A stretch of 64,000 nt of DNA, taken from NCBI RefSeq assembly GCF_042477335.2, contig NC_091255.1, positions 47,594,501 through 47,658,500 of the forward strand. The letters are read 5' to 3'. The stretch comes from Ovis canadensis (Eukaryota; Chordata; Mammalia; Artiodactyla; Bovidae). Position 1 is the stretch's first letter. The number at the start of each line of letters is the position of its first letter. Positions 12,533 through 24,290 of this stretch are shown here, piece by piece. The notes under the pieces were generated by a model that had not been told where the DNA came from, did no database searches, and saw only the letters and a list, made by a program, of their open reading frames with translations. The position numbers and the translations under genes were made by a program.

Positions 12533-12749
12533 AGGAGGGCTGCCTGCCCCATCTGCCCGCCCGGGGCCGAAGCATCCCTCAGAGAGTGGACAAGGGCTGG
12601 GGGACACGGAGCCTGCAAACAGCCAAGACAGGGACTCTGCAACCCCTCTTCAAGGTGAGACTGGCGCAGCACTCAGACACTACCCGGCTGGAGCTGCCCC
12701 ACCCTAGGGAGGGGCTGGGGGAGGTGCAGAAAGGGAACCACAATGGGGC

Positions 12750-12955
12750 AGCCCCTGCTATGGGCCAGGCTCTGGTCTGGCTGCTGCTTTTCCTATACTC
12801 TTCTCAACAAGCCTGCCATTTTATAGGCAAAGACATTGAGGCTCAGAGAGGGAAAGTGGCTTGTCCAAGGCCAGCAGCTCAAACATGGCTTAAGTGAGCA
12901 TTTGAACCCAGATCAGGCTGACTCTCAAGTCCAGTGCTCTAGGCTGCTGGTCCCG
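12750..12955 (-). repeat. MIR SINE
   Basis: CCATTTTATAGGCAAAGACA, TTGAGGCTCAGAGAGGGAAA and GTGGCTTGTCCAAGGCCAGC, then TTTGAACCCAGATCAGGCTG, give a nearly complete MIR in reverse orientation. Confidence 0.8.
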
Positions 12956-13314
12956 GGCACGGAAGTGGGAGGTGGGCTCCCAGAGGCCCTCTGAAGTGGC
13001 CTCTGCTCTGGTCCAGCCGTGCTGCTCACAGTCCCCAGGTTGCATGGATTGGGACGTCCAGTCACTGCCTGCTTGGCGGGAACACACTAGGAGAGGAGTG
13101 CCATTGGGATGCTCAACGGAGACATGCAGTGAGGAGCAGCCGCCAGCAGGGGGAGCAGGGGCGGATGGGCATCAGTGGACAGCCGGTCACTGCCCTTTAG
13201 AGTCGGGGGCCAGGCCACAGCCTCAGGCCCCAAAGCCAGTGTACTCTGCCAACCCCTTAATCTCTATCCCCACACCACTTGAGCAACAGAAGAACTTTCA
13301 CTGTCTTCGTCACT

Positions 13315-13435
13315 GTTGGCCTCTGAGCCTAGCCCAGTGCCTGGCACAGAGAAGGTGTTCGATAAGTCCATATTGAATGAAGAAATGGATGGATAAACGA
13401 ATAAACGATTAAATAAATGAAATGAGATCACAGAT
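13315..13435 (+). repeat. MIR/L2-type 3' end
   Basis: AGCCCAGTGCCTGGCACAGA followed by GTGTTCGATAAGTCCATATT and an A/T-rich tail with repeated AATAAA-like units is the usual 3' end of MIR or L2 elements. Confidence 0.5.
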
Positions 13436-13654
13436 TTACAAGTACCTATAAACGCAACAAAGCTGTACTGAGGTCGACATGGTCCCATCTTCTCCCATCC
13501 CCCTCTGCTGGCTGATGCTGGAACACGGGTTGTCCCCCATAAGAAAGGCCCCTTGCTCCTGACCCCTCTCCCCAGGGCTCCAGTTCCCTCGACAGAGGGT
13601 TCCCTCCTCCTCCCCCCTGCCCAGCCCCCACTGCACGGAGCTTTGCAGCGAGCA

Positions 13655-13735
13655 CACACATACACGTGCACACGTATTTGCTCGCACATACTAACTCACA
13701 TGCACACACGTGCACACACAGACACATTCTCTGCC
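13655..13735. repeat. Imperfect (CA)n-type simple repeat
   Basis: ACACACATACACGTGCACAC and related CA/GCAC-rich runs continue to about 13,730 with interruptions. It is a decayed microsatellite. Confidence 0.7.
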
Positions 13736-14021
13736 AGGCAAGGTGCCCTCCCCAGAGCCAAGTCTCTGCTGCCCTCTCCCCAAGCAAAGGCCTGGGCCCA
13801 CCAGGGATAGCCCCCTCCCCCATTTCGCTGGGGAGCAGTGGGAGGCAGGATGGTAGGGAGAGGCCCCCCTCCTGGCTTACCAACCTGGAGACTTTAAACA
13901 GAGGGAGCAGAGTCCTGGAGCCTTCCCTCCCGCTGCACGCTGGAGCCCTGGGCGAGGGACAGGAAAGGAGGAAAGTGTGAACGAAGGCCCAGAGCCGGAG
14001 GACAGGAGTTGGAGAAAGGAT

Positions 14022-14055
14022 GGGGCGGGGGCGGGGGCGGGGGCGGGGGCGGGGC
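14022..14055. repeat. GGGGGC hexanucleotide repeat, G-quadruplex-prone
   Basis: GGGGC followed by five near-perfect GGGGGC units. Six or more runs of four or five G in 34 bp on the plus strand satisfy the usual G-quadruplex pattern. The unit also contains overlapping GC boxes (GGGGCGGGG). Confidence 0.85.
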
Positions 14056-15379
14056 TCCCACATCGGGATGGGCCGGCCGGACAGGGGCCTTGGCCGTGGG
14101 GCAGGAGGGGACAGGGACAGAGCAAGGCAGAGCCTTCAGAGCTGCCCCTTTGGGGGTCCCTGAGGGCTGGGGGGCAGGCAGGACAGAGATGGGGTGCTGG
14201 GTCAAGAGCTGGGGCTGAAGGGACAGAAACATTGGTGGGAGACAGACAGGAGACAGACAGCAGGACAACACAAAAAACATGGGGTTCCTCAGAGTGGGGT
14301 CCCCAGGACAGACAGCCAACAAGCCAGGCCTGGTTCTCCTCCCAGAAATGGGCACAGCCTCTTTACTGGGGGCCCACACAAGACCCCAGATGAGAGCACC
14401 TTGGAGGGCCCATCTGCCTCCCCCAGCCAAGGCCACCCCATTCAGGAAGGTTGGTGGGTTCAGAGTCTGAGGGCCTCCCTTCATTGCTCTGCTGAAACCC
14501 CCTCCCAGCCCAAGAGACCCCCATCGGCTCCACTCACCAACTAACCTTGAGGAAGGCCCCCTCCTCTGTCTGTAACAGAGGAAGCAGAGGTTCTTCACAC
14601 CCGACAAGCGCGCGCATGCTCGCTGTGATGGGGACCGTGCCGGAAAATGGCACCCCTGCCCATACCGCCCAAAGCCCTGTGCCCAGCCCCTGCTTCCACG
14701 CTCGCCCAATCCTCAGCCTGCCAGAGCAGGGTCCCTCTCAGCTGTGCATCCCGCTGCCTCCCTCTCACTCGCTGGAAGTCCTTCTAACTGCACTGCCTCC
14801 CCCCCGCCCCCCGGGCCGTGCTGCCCATCTTCTGCCTTGCATCTGGGGGTGCGCAGCACTACGACCTGCCTGCCTGGAGACACTGTGGCCTGGGCTTCCT
14901 CTTGGGCCCAGCTCTCAGTGGGCTGGTTCAGACCCATCCACGCCCACATCACGTCTGGCTGCAAGCATCCTCAGAGCCCCCTGCCAATCTCATGGTTCCA
15001 ATTTTCCCACTGATTACCCAAGATGCAGGCACCCTGGGGAGAAGCAACTGTTGTACCCAGATGTTGGGACCTTGGATGGGTGAAGAAATCAAAAATGTTC
15101 ACTAACATATCTAACCCCAGAGGGTTTCCTGGACAGGCAGTGGGGTTAGGGGTGGGGCACAGAGGGGCACCAGCTGGGGCACGAAGGCTCAAGAGCCCTA
15201 GCTCCCTCCTTACCGCTAGCCTTAAGTGGCAGCTCCAGGGGCCCAGCCCCAAACAGGCTGAGGTGAGAATCTGGGTTTTAAGGAAGACTAAAGAGACTTT
15301 CTCATATATGCCCCTACATGTTCCTGGGGGAACAGCCACCCATTTTTCACTCTCAGTTGGACAGTAGGAGGAGGATAAG

Positions 15380-15635
15380 AACAAAGATTACTATTTACTG
15401 AAAGTTCACAATGTGCCAGGAACTCCGCCTAAATTACCTCATTTAATCCTGGTCCACCCTGTGAGGAAACCACCGTGATCAGCCCCAATTTACAGACGAG
15501 GAAAGTGAACTTCAGAGAGGTGAGGTGACTTGCCCCAAGACACACAGTGAGTGTCAGGGCTGGAATGCCAGCCCAGATCTGTCCGAATCCAGAGCCTGAG
15601 CTCTTGACTGTAGATCTGAACTGCTTCCCATCCAT
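15380..15635 (-). repeat. MIR SINE
   Basis: CAATGTGCCAGGAACTCCGC, CTCATTTAATCCTGGTCCAC, CCCAATTTACAGACGAGGAA and GTGACTTGCCCCAAGACACA follow the MIR consensus in reverse orientation over about 230 bp. Confidence 0.8.
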
Positions 15636-15915
15636 CCTCCCCCAGGATTTGTCTGTCTCCCATTCAGTGCCATCTGGGAAGTCCTGCCTAGTCTAACTTC
15701 CTTCCATCCCATGCTCCAACATAAACTATCTTTCATGGATGGTAGGAGAAGAGAAGGCTTTGCTTCTGTGCCTTTCTGCCTCATCCTAGGAATGGGAGGC
15801 AGATAACTCTAACCTTCGGCTGCAGATGGACCAGGGATCAGGGGAAGAGGATGAGCTGTTGGGTTCAGAAGTGGGTTCAGGATCTCCCAAGCTTCATCAT
15901 TAAATGACTTCTGGC

Positions 15916-15985
15916 TTTCCAGGAGCCCTTTCCTACTTTCCAGGAGCCCTTTCCTACTTCCCAGGAGCCCTTTCCTACTTTCCAG
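15916..15985 (+). repeat. 21-bp minisatellite, 3.3 copies
   Basis: The unit TTTCCAGGAGCCCTTTCCTA (plus a final C) is repeated at 15,916, 15,937 and 15,958 with a partial fourth at 15,979. Only two mismatches are seen between copies, so the expansion is recent or homogenised. Confidence 0.9.
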
Positions 15986-17094
15986 TCGCCATGATGGAAG
16001 AAGCTCCAGGAAGCCCCTCAAAGGTCTCTTCTCATTTTAACATCCAGAAATCCTCCTGAGCACCCAGACTAGGGAGTGTCTATAAAGTCAGGGGCAGCAA
16101 AGCGAGAATCACTGTCAGTCCTAGTAGCCCTGGCTTTTCCTCAGAGTTCCAGTTTTCAACTTAGAAGGAGGCTGAGGCAAGAATGGGGACTCATTCAGGC
16201 CAGCCTGACCATGGGGAGGGGCTGGACTGGCATGGGGACAGCCCAGGAGAGGAGGCAGAGAGGCCCGGATGTATCTGCAAGGGCTTCAGTGAGCCGTGGC
16301 ATGCCTTCCCAGTGAACTGGGATTGTTAATTCTTCCCCAATGAGGCAGATGCTGGGCCTGGGGTGATGCCACAGATGCCTGCTGTGCCTGCAATTATCAG
16401 TTGCCCTGGGGTGGAAGAAGGCAGGACAAACACCTTCTCTGCCTCCTAGGCTTTGCACAAACATCTCCAGCTAGGGCTGCTACATGGGGGTCTCTGGCTC
16501 TGGGCCCCCCGCCCCCGATGTGGGCCCCTGGGTCTGAGGTCTCCAGCACGCTCTGTGACTAGGGTGGAAAAGAGGCCAGGGTGCTGGGATAATGATGTTT
16601 GCCAAGGTGTGGCAGGCAGGCACGTGAAAAACCCAGCTCCTTCCCAGTCTTAATGCCACTCCACTCCGGGATATGCAAGCAACTGGGCCAGGTGGCTGAG
16701 GCTACCAGGAACCAGGAAAAGGTTGTGGGGGAGATGAGCCACCAGCTGGAAGTGCCTCCGCAGAAGAAAATATGGACTGGATTATAGTCTCTGGTTGGAA
16801 TGGAGTGCAGCAAAGCCTTTCTGGGGTGGGAGGAAAATGGACGTAGCTGAATGCTATAGCCTCTCCCTTACCCATCCTCTGGGCCCAATGGACAGATTTA
16901 GACAAGGTGTGCCTTTGGAGCAGGAAGGATTGTTTGTAAGACATGTGCAGGCACACAAAAGCACCAGTATTCTCTTGGGCCAAATCTCCATTTTTCCTGG
17001 TTTTTCTGGAGCTGGGAAGTATTATTCCCACTCTCCGTATGGCAAGGCCTGTATTATCTCAGGAGAGAGGAGATGGGTAGAACCTGTGACAGCT

Positions 17095-17232
17095 TGAAGG
17101 GACCTTGGATTTTCTAGTTCCATCCTCTTTCTCACACCAGGGACACTGAAGACCAGAGCAGGCAACTAACTTGCCCGATGTCACACAGCAGTAGGGAGGC
17201 AGGCAACCTGGCACCATGCAATGCGTGTTCTT
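17095..17232 (-). repeat. MIR-like fragment
   Basis: GACACTGAAGACCAGAGCAG, ACTTGCCCGATGTCACACAG and CAGTAGGGAGGCAGGCAACC match the reverse of the MIR core. Diverged. Confidence 0.55.
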
Positions 17233-17884
17233 CACCGTGCACTTGACCTCTCTGCCCTGGGGGGTCAAAGCCGGATTTCCCTGTCCCTTCTCCTCCCCAG
17301 CAGCTCTGAGCCCCCCTCCATCATGGCCCCCTGCAGTCTGCCAGCCGCCACGGCCACACGAGATTGAACTGGACCTACCAAGCTCCTGTCAAAAGCCCAA
17401 AGGTCACCTCAGAGGTCATATTAACCAGTCCCCTGCACCTGGGTACAACACTAGCCTACTTGCGTTCATATATTCCTATCATTGAGGGAAAGATGCACAC
17501 ACAGTACCTTAGAGCACCCACCCTTCATGCACCAGGAGATTTCCTTCCCATCTAACCTCGATTCCTCCTGCTGCAGCGTGGGCCTGTTTCTTCTCAAGCT
17601 GTCCTGAGCAAAGACAGGGGGAGGGGAAGAAGAACAGGATTCCCAGCCTCCAAACCCTCTGTCTGCCCACCTACAGCAGAGAGGATGAGGGCAGAGTGTC
17701 CCAGGGTGGCTGGGCCCTGAGCCCAGTGCGCTGTGTGAGGGGCAGGAGGGCTGCGGTGGCAGCTTGAATGTGGGAGAAACAGCTCTTCTTGGAATTGTCC
17801 TTCCAGCTTCTCATTCCCTGCAAACTCCTGCATCTTGCGTTAGGGGAGGGTCTCCACTGCGTTCAGAGACGGCCATCCCCTCCC

Positions 17885-17990
17885 CATACCATTTGTTGTT
17901 TCTTACATGACAGGGACTGTGCTGGACATTTTCATCCGTTGTTTCACTTAAGCTTCACAACAATTCTGTAGTCAGAAACTAATTTGCCTG
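17885..17990 (-). repeat. MIR-like fragment
   Basis: GGGACTGTGCTGGACATTTT and TTAAGCTTCACAACAATTCT resemble the reverse complement of the MIR 3' half. Diverged and short. Confidence 0.45.
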
Positions 17991-19585
17991 CTGGGCCAGT
18001 TCCTCCCTGAGACTAAATCTAACCTGGATTGCTCTTGCTGCATTTCCTCTGGTCTGTCCTCCATGGCGGTGGAGAGGTGATTTTTGCTCCTGTCTTCAGA
18101 AATCCCATCTTACTCAGTGGCCCACCTTATCTTGCCCAGGCTGCCAACCTTTACTCCAGTATTGCCCCGTGTGATGGGCATTATGAGGGGATGGGTGAAA
18201 GAAACTGAGGCAGGTTGAGGGTTGAGAAGCAGGACACTGGCCTGTACCAAACACAGCACTTAGCACGTGGCAGGGGAGGAGGCCCGTGAGGTCAGGCAGT
18301 GTGCTGACTGGGCAGCGCCCGACATGCAATGATCCTGGTCTCGGTGACCATCTCTCAGGTCCAAGTTCCTACCCACATATACCTAGAGCCCAGGTGCCTG
18401 AGCAGAAGTGAGTAGGGGCATAAGATGGCAAGACCTGTCCTGGGCTGCGGGAGGCAGCTGAAGCCAGAAAGAGGTACTGTTACACCTAGCTAAGCTCCTG
18501 GCATGTAGAGGGTACTTAGGCCCTGAGAACAGAGGACGGAGACCTCCAAGCCCCTCTGCCCGTCTCACTGGGGTTTCATACAACTAGTGGTAGCCACAAG
18601 CAACTGCAGTGAATTCACACCACTTGGCTTTCCTGTTGGACTTCTCGGAGCAGGACTGACAAGGGCAGGGGTCCCCTCCACTAGGGCTACCCCCTTATTC
18701 TGCCTCTAGCAGGGCTGGAACACAGGAGCCACCTCCCTAGGGAATTCTCAGACCCCAGCTTCCATCCCTCTGGGAGATTCCCGCAGTGACAGCCTGGGCC
18801 AATGGGCAAGGGGAGTCTGAGTGGTGGGTTGGGCTCTGGTCCCTGTGGGCGGCACCCTCCCCTTTCAAGCAGGCACCATTAATGTATGCAAAGCATATGC
18901 AAATCACCCAGAAGAGAGACACAACATCGGTGGAATGACAGAAGAGACCTTGGAGAGGAGCCAGCCCGCCCCCTTTTTTCACAGGTGAGGAGAGGCCCTT
19001 GCCAGGAAGGGACTTGCTCAAGGTCACGCGGACATTTGGGCGCTAACGAATGAAGGATCCTAAGAAGGTCTCTTTACTCAGCCCGGTGCTCTTTCCATGA
19101 CAGTCTTGTTTTCCACATGGGGGGCTTACAGGATGGTGCAGGGGTCTCAGGGTCTGTACAGGGTTCCCTTGGCCACCTCCCTTCCCCATCTGAGCCTGGG
19201 TAGTGGGTGTGGGGGAACCGTGGGCCAGGGCGGCAATGATGCCTGGGGCAGTGGGTGACCAGAGGGGTGACAGGGCCAGAGGCCGAGGCTCTGGTTTCCC
19301 GTCAGCCAGACAGCAGTAGGTGGCAGGAGAAGTTGAGTGTCTAAAGCCCAATGTCAGGGCAAGGTGCCCGCTGTGTGCGGGGAGGGGGACAGCGCCCTCA
19401 CCACACACACATCTCTAAGTGCTCTGCAGCCCCCTTCCGCCTGGCCTCTGGTAACTATGACACCTGACAGACCATAATAGTCCATTCAAGCCCATCCCTT
19501 CTGTGGCTGCAGCTCCCCTTCCCCACCCCTCCCCACCAACTTGGCTTCTCAGCCTTCCAGTCGGTCCTAGAAAGCAGGACAGATG

Positions 19586-19745
19586 CTATGGAAAGAAGAC
19601 AGACAGATCGGAGGGGGCAGATGGGGAGAAAAGGGGAGACTCGGGAGTCGAGTGAGGGAGACAAAGAGGAGAGAGCGCAGGAAGGGCAGAGCGGGAGAGA
19701 TGGAGGGGCGGAGGGGACGGGGGAAGAAAGCGGAGAGTCTGAGAA
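19586..19745 (+). repeat. Polypurine-rich tract (~160 bp)
   Basis: Almost all bases on the plus strand are G or A, with only scattered pyrimidines (for example GGGGAGAAAAGGGGAGAC and GGGGGAAGAAAGCGGAGAG). Such tracts can form triplex DNA. It produces long but meaningless arginine/glycine/glutamate-rich open frames. Confidence 0.75.
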
Positions 19746-20054
19746 GCAGAGCTGTTCCTGAATGTAGGAACGGTGGAGCTGAGGGGGCCCCCAGTCTCCA
19801 GACCTGATGGGCAAGGCTGGAGCCCGGCTGAGGGTCATGGGAGCCCCATCGAGGCCCGAGGGAGTCCGGGACCATGTCCCTGCCCCTCTGCCCATCTCCC
19901 CAGCAAATCCCCCGGCTGCCAGGAAATCGGTCCTCCCTTCTCTGCCTCCCTCCGCTCTCCTCCCCTCCCTCCCTCGGGGCAGGCAAGCGCAGCTTCCCAG
20001 CCAAATCCAAAGCCTTCATCTCCGCTTTTCAGAGCTGGGAATGAAAGAAGGGGA

Positions 20055-20165
20055 AGCAAATGCAGCCCTCAAACCCGCTGACGGCCAGATTTTTATTATC
20101 TTTGCTCGAATGGGCCCTAGGAAGCCAACAAGGGACTCTTCAAAGAGCATCTGAGTGGCTCATTG
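20055..20165. promoter_or_regulatory. Candidate conserved non-coding element
   Basis: A balanced-composition stretch containing CCAGATTTTTATTATCTTTG lies between GC-rich blocks and is free of repeats. This is inference from contrast with its surroundings; no function can be named. Confidence 0.2.
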
Positions 20166-21116
20166 AAGCCTGCACCTGCACCAGCCCACCCACGACAGGC
20201 AGCCAGGGCCTAGGGGGGCACAACCTGTCCCCCACCTCCCACCAAACCCAGAGGCCAGTGGGAGGCTGCCAGGAGCCTCACCCTCAGCTCCCTGTGCCTA
20301 GTCAGGGGCTGTTCGGTCAGACTGCCAGGCTCAGAGGCCAGATGCCGGCCCACTGGGCCTCGGAGGCAGTCTCTGTCCCTCTCTGGACCTCGAAGACACA
20401 GACGAAGGAAGAAATCGGATCGCCTTGCCAGGGGTTGGAGGAGATAAGTGCTTGGGATTCCTCGAAAGCAAAGCTTTCATGGCAAGCTCCAGATCCATCC
20501 CTGAACTCTCTGTCTGCCCCCTCAAGGGCCTACTGTCTCCCTTCCAACAGAGCAGCCCCTCCCTTCTAGAGCCTGGCCCCACTACTCGGGATGATTCTTG
20601 GACTAAACACAGCTCCCTCAGGTCAAAACCCCGTCTCCTTTCCTTCCCCAAGACCTAACCTGGAGTAGAGACGGGACTAAAACAGATGTGATACCTCCAA
20701 GAGCCCAGCCCCCTCCCTGTTCGAACTGGGCAGCCGTGCCACCATTAGCCCCAGCTCTGACCACACCGGTGAGATTGATGCCCATAGCCAAAGAAGGAAT
20801 CAATGGTTCTAATTAAACCTTTTTTCCAGGGTGGGTCCCTGGCCAGAGAGAGAAAAAGAGAGATCACCTGAGGCTTTGCATCACAGCACCCAACTCTGTA
20901 CCCTGTATATATTTAAGAGACCTGGAACCCTGGATTCCCAGCAGGAATCAGGCCATGAAGACCCCAGACACCATCCCCTCCTCATTAGGCAAGGAGAAAA
21001 GGAGGCAAGCAGAAAGAATGGAGCGGGGACAAGCCTCCCAATTCCCAGGGACTTTCCCCTAGGAGGGCTCCTGGTCTCCATTCAGCACTGCCTGAAGACC
21101 ACAGCTGCTTCTTCCA

Positions 21117-21183
21117 GATCTCCAGAGCACACTTGCAGCTCCATCCCAGCCCTGAGGGTCATCACAGAGACCTGGCCATCGTG
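21117..21183 (+). other. Possible 67-bp exon (splice-site pattern only)
   Basis: TGCTTCTTCCAG precedes position 21,117 and GTAAGGGCGG follows 21,183, so a good acceptor and a good donor bracket 67 bp. The length is not a multiple of three and no frame gives a recognised protein motif. It could be an untranslated or non-coding RNA exon, or chance. Confidence 0.2.
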
Positions 21184-21644
21184 GTAAGGGCGGAAGGAGC
21201 AGGGCTGGGGTGGGGGGCGGCACTGGACAAAGACCCTCTTGTCCCCAAGGCACGGTGGCAGGAAGCCAGGGCAAAGCCTTTGCACTCGCTGCCAACGGTG
21301 CCTGGGTGCCAGGCAGTCTGGGTGGAGGGGGAATCTTATTCTCAGAACACCCTCCCCTTATGCCTTATCTCTTGCTTCTACACTAGGCCACCAGTTAAGT
21401 CTCTGCCTCAACAACTCCCAGCTTGCCCAGAGCCTTCCTTCCTGTATGAATGCAGGACCCTGACACTTGCCCACAGTGGCCCCAGCCAGCAGAAGACCTC
21501 ACACATAAACCACAACTGCCCCCCACATTCGTACACATGCACAGCCATGCCAGAAACCACCACCACCACAGCTGCCACCAGTGACGACGGAGCCCCACAT
21601 TTTCACAGTGACAGTCTCCATCAAATGCCTCATCAGTTCTTTAA

Positions 21645-21748
21645 GACAGCAAGAGGGATAGGGAAGGGAATATGAGAAACTGAGGCACGGAGTTAGACAG
21701 CAAAGCAGTTGGCTCAAGGTCACCCAGACCAAGATATTCAGAGTTGGA
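21645..21748 (-). repeat. MIR-like fragment
   Basis: GAGAAACTGAGGCACGGAGT, then GGCTCAAGGTCACCCAGACC, match the reverse of the MIR core. Confidence 0.6.
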
Positions 21749-22019
21749 AAGAAGGCATCCTATCCCCGCCCCAAAGTGCTCAAACTCAGCACCAATGAAT
21801 ATTCAGACTCACAAGCCTGGAAGTCTGATTACCTATCCCCTCTCCCAGCCCTCATCTGTTTTTCCCTTCCCAAAACAACAGGAGTTCGAACATCTTCTGT
21901 AAGGCTCCAGCCAGGAACCTACTTCCCTTCAAGTTGGGGGCTACAAGACCTGCTGGTTCCCTAGTGTTGGAGAAAAGGGACTGCCAGTCCGGGATGTCCT
22001 CGCACATTCCCTGTTCTTG

Positions 22020-24290
22020 CTCACCTGGCTCCCCTCGGCCCCCGGGGTCCCTCGGTCCGGCCTCCTCCCTGGGAGATCGGGCTCTGCCCTCCGCTGTCCT
22101 CTCCCACCAGGCCAGGGCAAAGCGCCGGAGGCACTGCCAGGGCTGCATGGGGAGGGGTGGGGCGGGGGGGCTTGCACCAGCAGCCGCACACGCCCCGCCG
22201 GGCCCTGCCAGCCGAGCTGCGGAGGCACCCGGCCGGCCCCCTCTGCTTCCACCAGCATCCTGCTGCCCCCACCGACAGGACTCGGAGCTGGCCCAGGAGC
22301 TTCTGACGTAGCAAGGGGGTGCGTGGGAGGGGAGGGGGGAGCTTAGCGCGGCCCCTCCCCAGCCCCGCCCTCTGCCGCTCAGCTTCCCTCAGTCCCAACC
22401 TCCTCATTCACCCTAGACGCTCTCCCCAGCTGGGGGCGCCCTCTCCCACCCTCTGGCCTCTTCACCTCGACTTAAGATCACATGGCCCCTCCCCCAGCCC
22501 TTCCCTCTCGGGGCCCCTCCCTGCCCGCCAGTCGAGATGGGAGCGGGTCCCCAGTTTCTGCAACTGCTACCTTGCTACCCAGGCTCCCAGGTCTCCAGGG
22601 CTAGGGCCTCGAGGTGACGGGAGGGTGGGGAGGTGTTGGGGGGAAGGAAAGGGGAAGGGGGCGGGAACACAGGCTGGTATCCTGGCAACACAGCCAATCC
22701 CAGAATACATTCATCCCCTTCCTTCCCTGGGGGGCTGGCGCAAAGCGCCTACCACCACCATCCAAGGGCGTGCACCCCATTCTAGGACCTGGGGGGAAAG
22801 AGAGGCCCTTGATGCTCCCACCACCTCTCCATCCCCTTCGCCTCTCGGCATCCTCCTCTTCATCCACCTCGGATGGACCACTCCCTCCCCCACTCCCTTC
22901 ACCATCCATCCCCCTTTCTCTTCTCTCCTTCCTTCCCTGCCCCGCGCAAACCTCTTTAAAATTGAACCCCCCACCTCTCCGGGGCTCCCTTCCCCGGGCC
23001 TCACGAGGCCCTCCCCACCCGGTCTTCAGCCTCGCCAATGCCGGACCCCTTCTCTGGACCCAGCACTCTTCTCGCCCGGTCCTTCTCCGGAGCCCGGCAC
23101 GCCGCGGTCCCCTGCCCCTCAACACACCTGCGACCCGAGCACCCCTTGCCCCGCCGGCCGCCGCCTCCCCGGCCCGGTCGCCGCCCCCGCCCCCGGCCGA
23201 GGGGAAAACACACAAAGAAAACAGAAATACCTTCCACTTAAGCATGGAGGCACATTAGGAAGGAGAGAGACAGGGACATGCCTTGGGACGGAGCGTTCCC
23301 CATCGGGCGGGGGCGCGGGGGGCGGGGGCCCCGGGCCGGCCTGCCTGGCTCTTGCCCTCTCGCCGCCTCGCGGGCTCCTCGCTGGGCCCCAGCCCCGGGG
23401 CGCGGTGCCAGGCGGGCGGGCCGGGGGCGCGGGCCCCGCCGGGGTGGACCAGCTGGGAGGGCGCCGGCGGCCGGGCGTGTGGGTACGCGCGCGCGCGCGC
23501 GGGCGTGTCACCGAGTGTGCGAGAGCGAGTGTGTATGTGTGTGTGTGTGCGCGCGCGCGGGGGCTGGTGCGGGTGTGTCACTGCGGGCGGGCGGGAGCGC
23601 GCGCGGCGCGAGCACGCGCGTGTGGCTGGAACGTACAAAGGGCCTCTGGGGTGGCAGGGAGCTGGGAGGGGAGGGGGCCGGCGCCTCCAGCCCTCTAGTT
23701 GTGCGGCTGGATCCCGCGGCTGGCGGCCTGGCCGCTGATGCGGGGCGCGCTCAGGCCTTCCCCCCCGCTGCACCTGCTTCTCATACCCTGAGCAGTCCTC
23801 AAGCCATGATAGAGACAATTGCCTAAAGCCGGGAGCCGGCCTCGAAGGAGGGGGGTGCATCTCGAGGGTGTGGGAACTTGTTCTCCAAGCCCTGGCGCGC
23901 CGTGGGATGAAGAAACATTGGGGGAGGTACGGGGCAGGGAGGGACCAGGGGTTACTCTTCAGCCAAGGTGACCTCCGAAAGCCACAGCTCCCTATGCAGA
24001 GAGAGTCTGGATCTTCCTTTGCCGGGACGCTCCCCTTGTCCCCTCCTTAGACCTGGCTCGGCCAAGGGGACCCAGTCCCCCGGCGCCCCCTGCTGGGCTG
24101 TCTCCTCCCCCCTCCCCCCAGCTCGGGTTGCGGCCCCTCCTACAGGCGTCTGCTGAAACTGCAGGGGCCAGCGCTGTGAGTGAGGGGAGTCTCTGCCCAT
24201 CTGCCAAGTAGGACCCCAAAAGAGGGCGCTCCAGCTCCTGCCCCTCTCACACCTCCCTTGGCGACGTCGTAGTCACCTCCAGGAAACCTG
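22020..24290. promoter_or_regulatory. Large CpG island, probable promoter region
   Basis: CpG dinucleotides become frequent from about 22.02 kb and are extremely dense at 23.03-23.77 kb, with many GGGCGGG/CCCCGCCC GC boxes and alternating GC/GT tracts. CpG islands of this size in mammals usually mark promoters of developmental or housekeeping genes. On the minus strand a possible exon end lies at 23,232, where AAGTGGAAG is followed by GTATTTCTG, a plausible splice donor. The surrounding minus-strand frames are open only because the DNA is GC-rich. I cannot identify the gene or the direction of transcription. The long frames across the island (459 codons plus, 214 minus) overlap on both strands and show no domain. 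Confidence 0.7.
23485..23559. repeat. Alternating (CG)n and (GT)n(GC)n tracts, Z-DNA-prone
   Basis: An uninterrupted run of alternating C and G lies at 23,486-23,501, and a GT repeat passing into GC repeat lies at about 23,529-23,559. Strictly alternating purine-pyrimidine GC/GT tracts are the best Z-DNA formers. Both lie in the densest part of the CpG island. Confidence 0.85.

Noticed and set aside
13894-14709. A 271-codon minus-strand open frame
   Set aside because: It crosses the GGGGGC repeat as a proline run, has no recognised domain and competes with open frames on the other strand.
15916-15985. CRISPR-like repeat
   Set aside because: The units are contiguous with no spacers, and the DNA is mammalian.
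22319-23698. A 459-codon plus-strand open frame and 214- and 201-codon minus-strand frames in the CpG island
   Set aside because: They overlap on both strands, are proline/arginine/glycine-rich, have no domain, and are expected where GC content removes stop codons.
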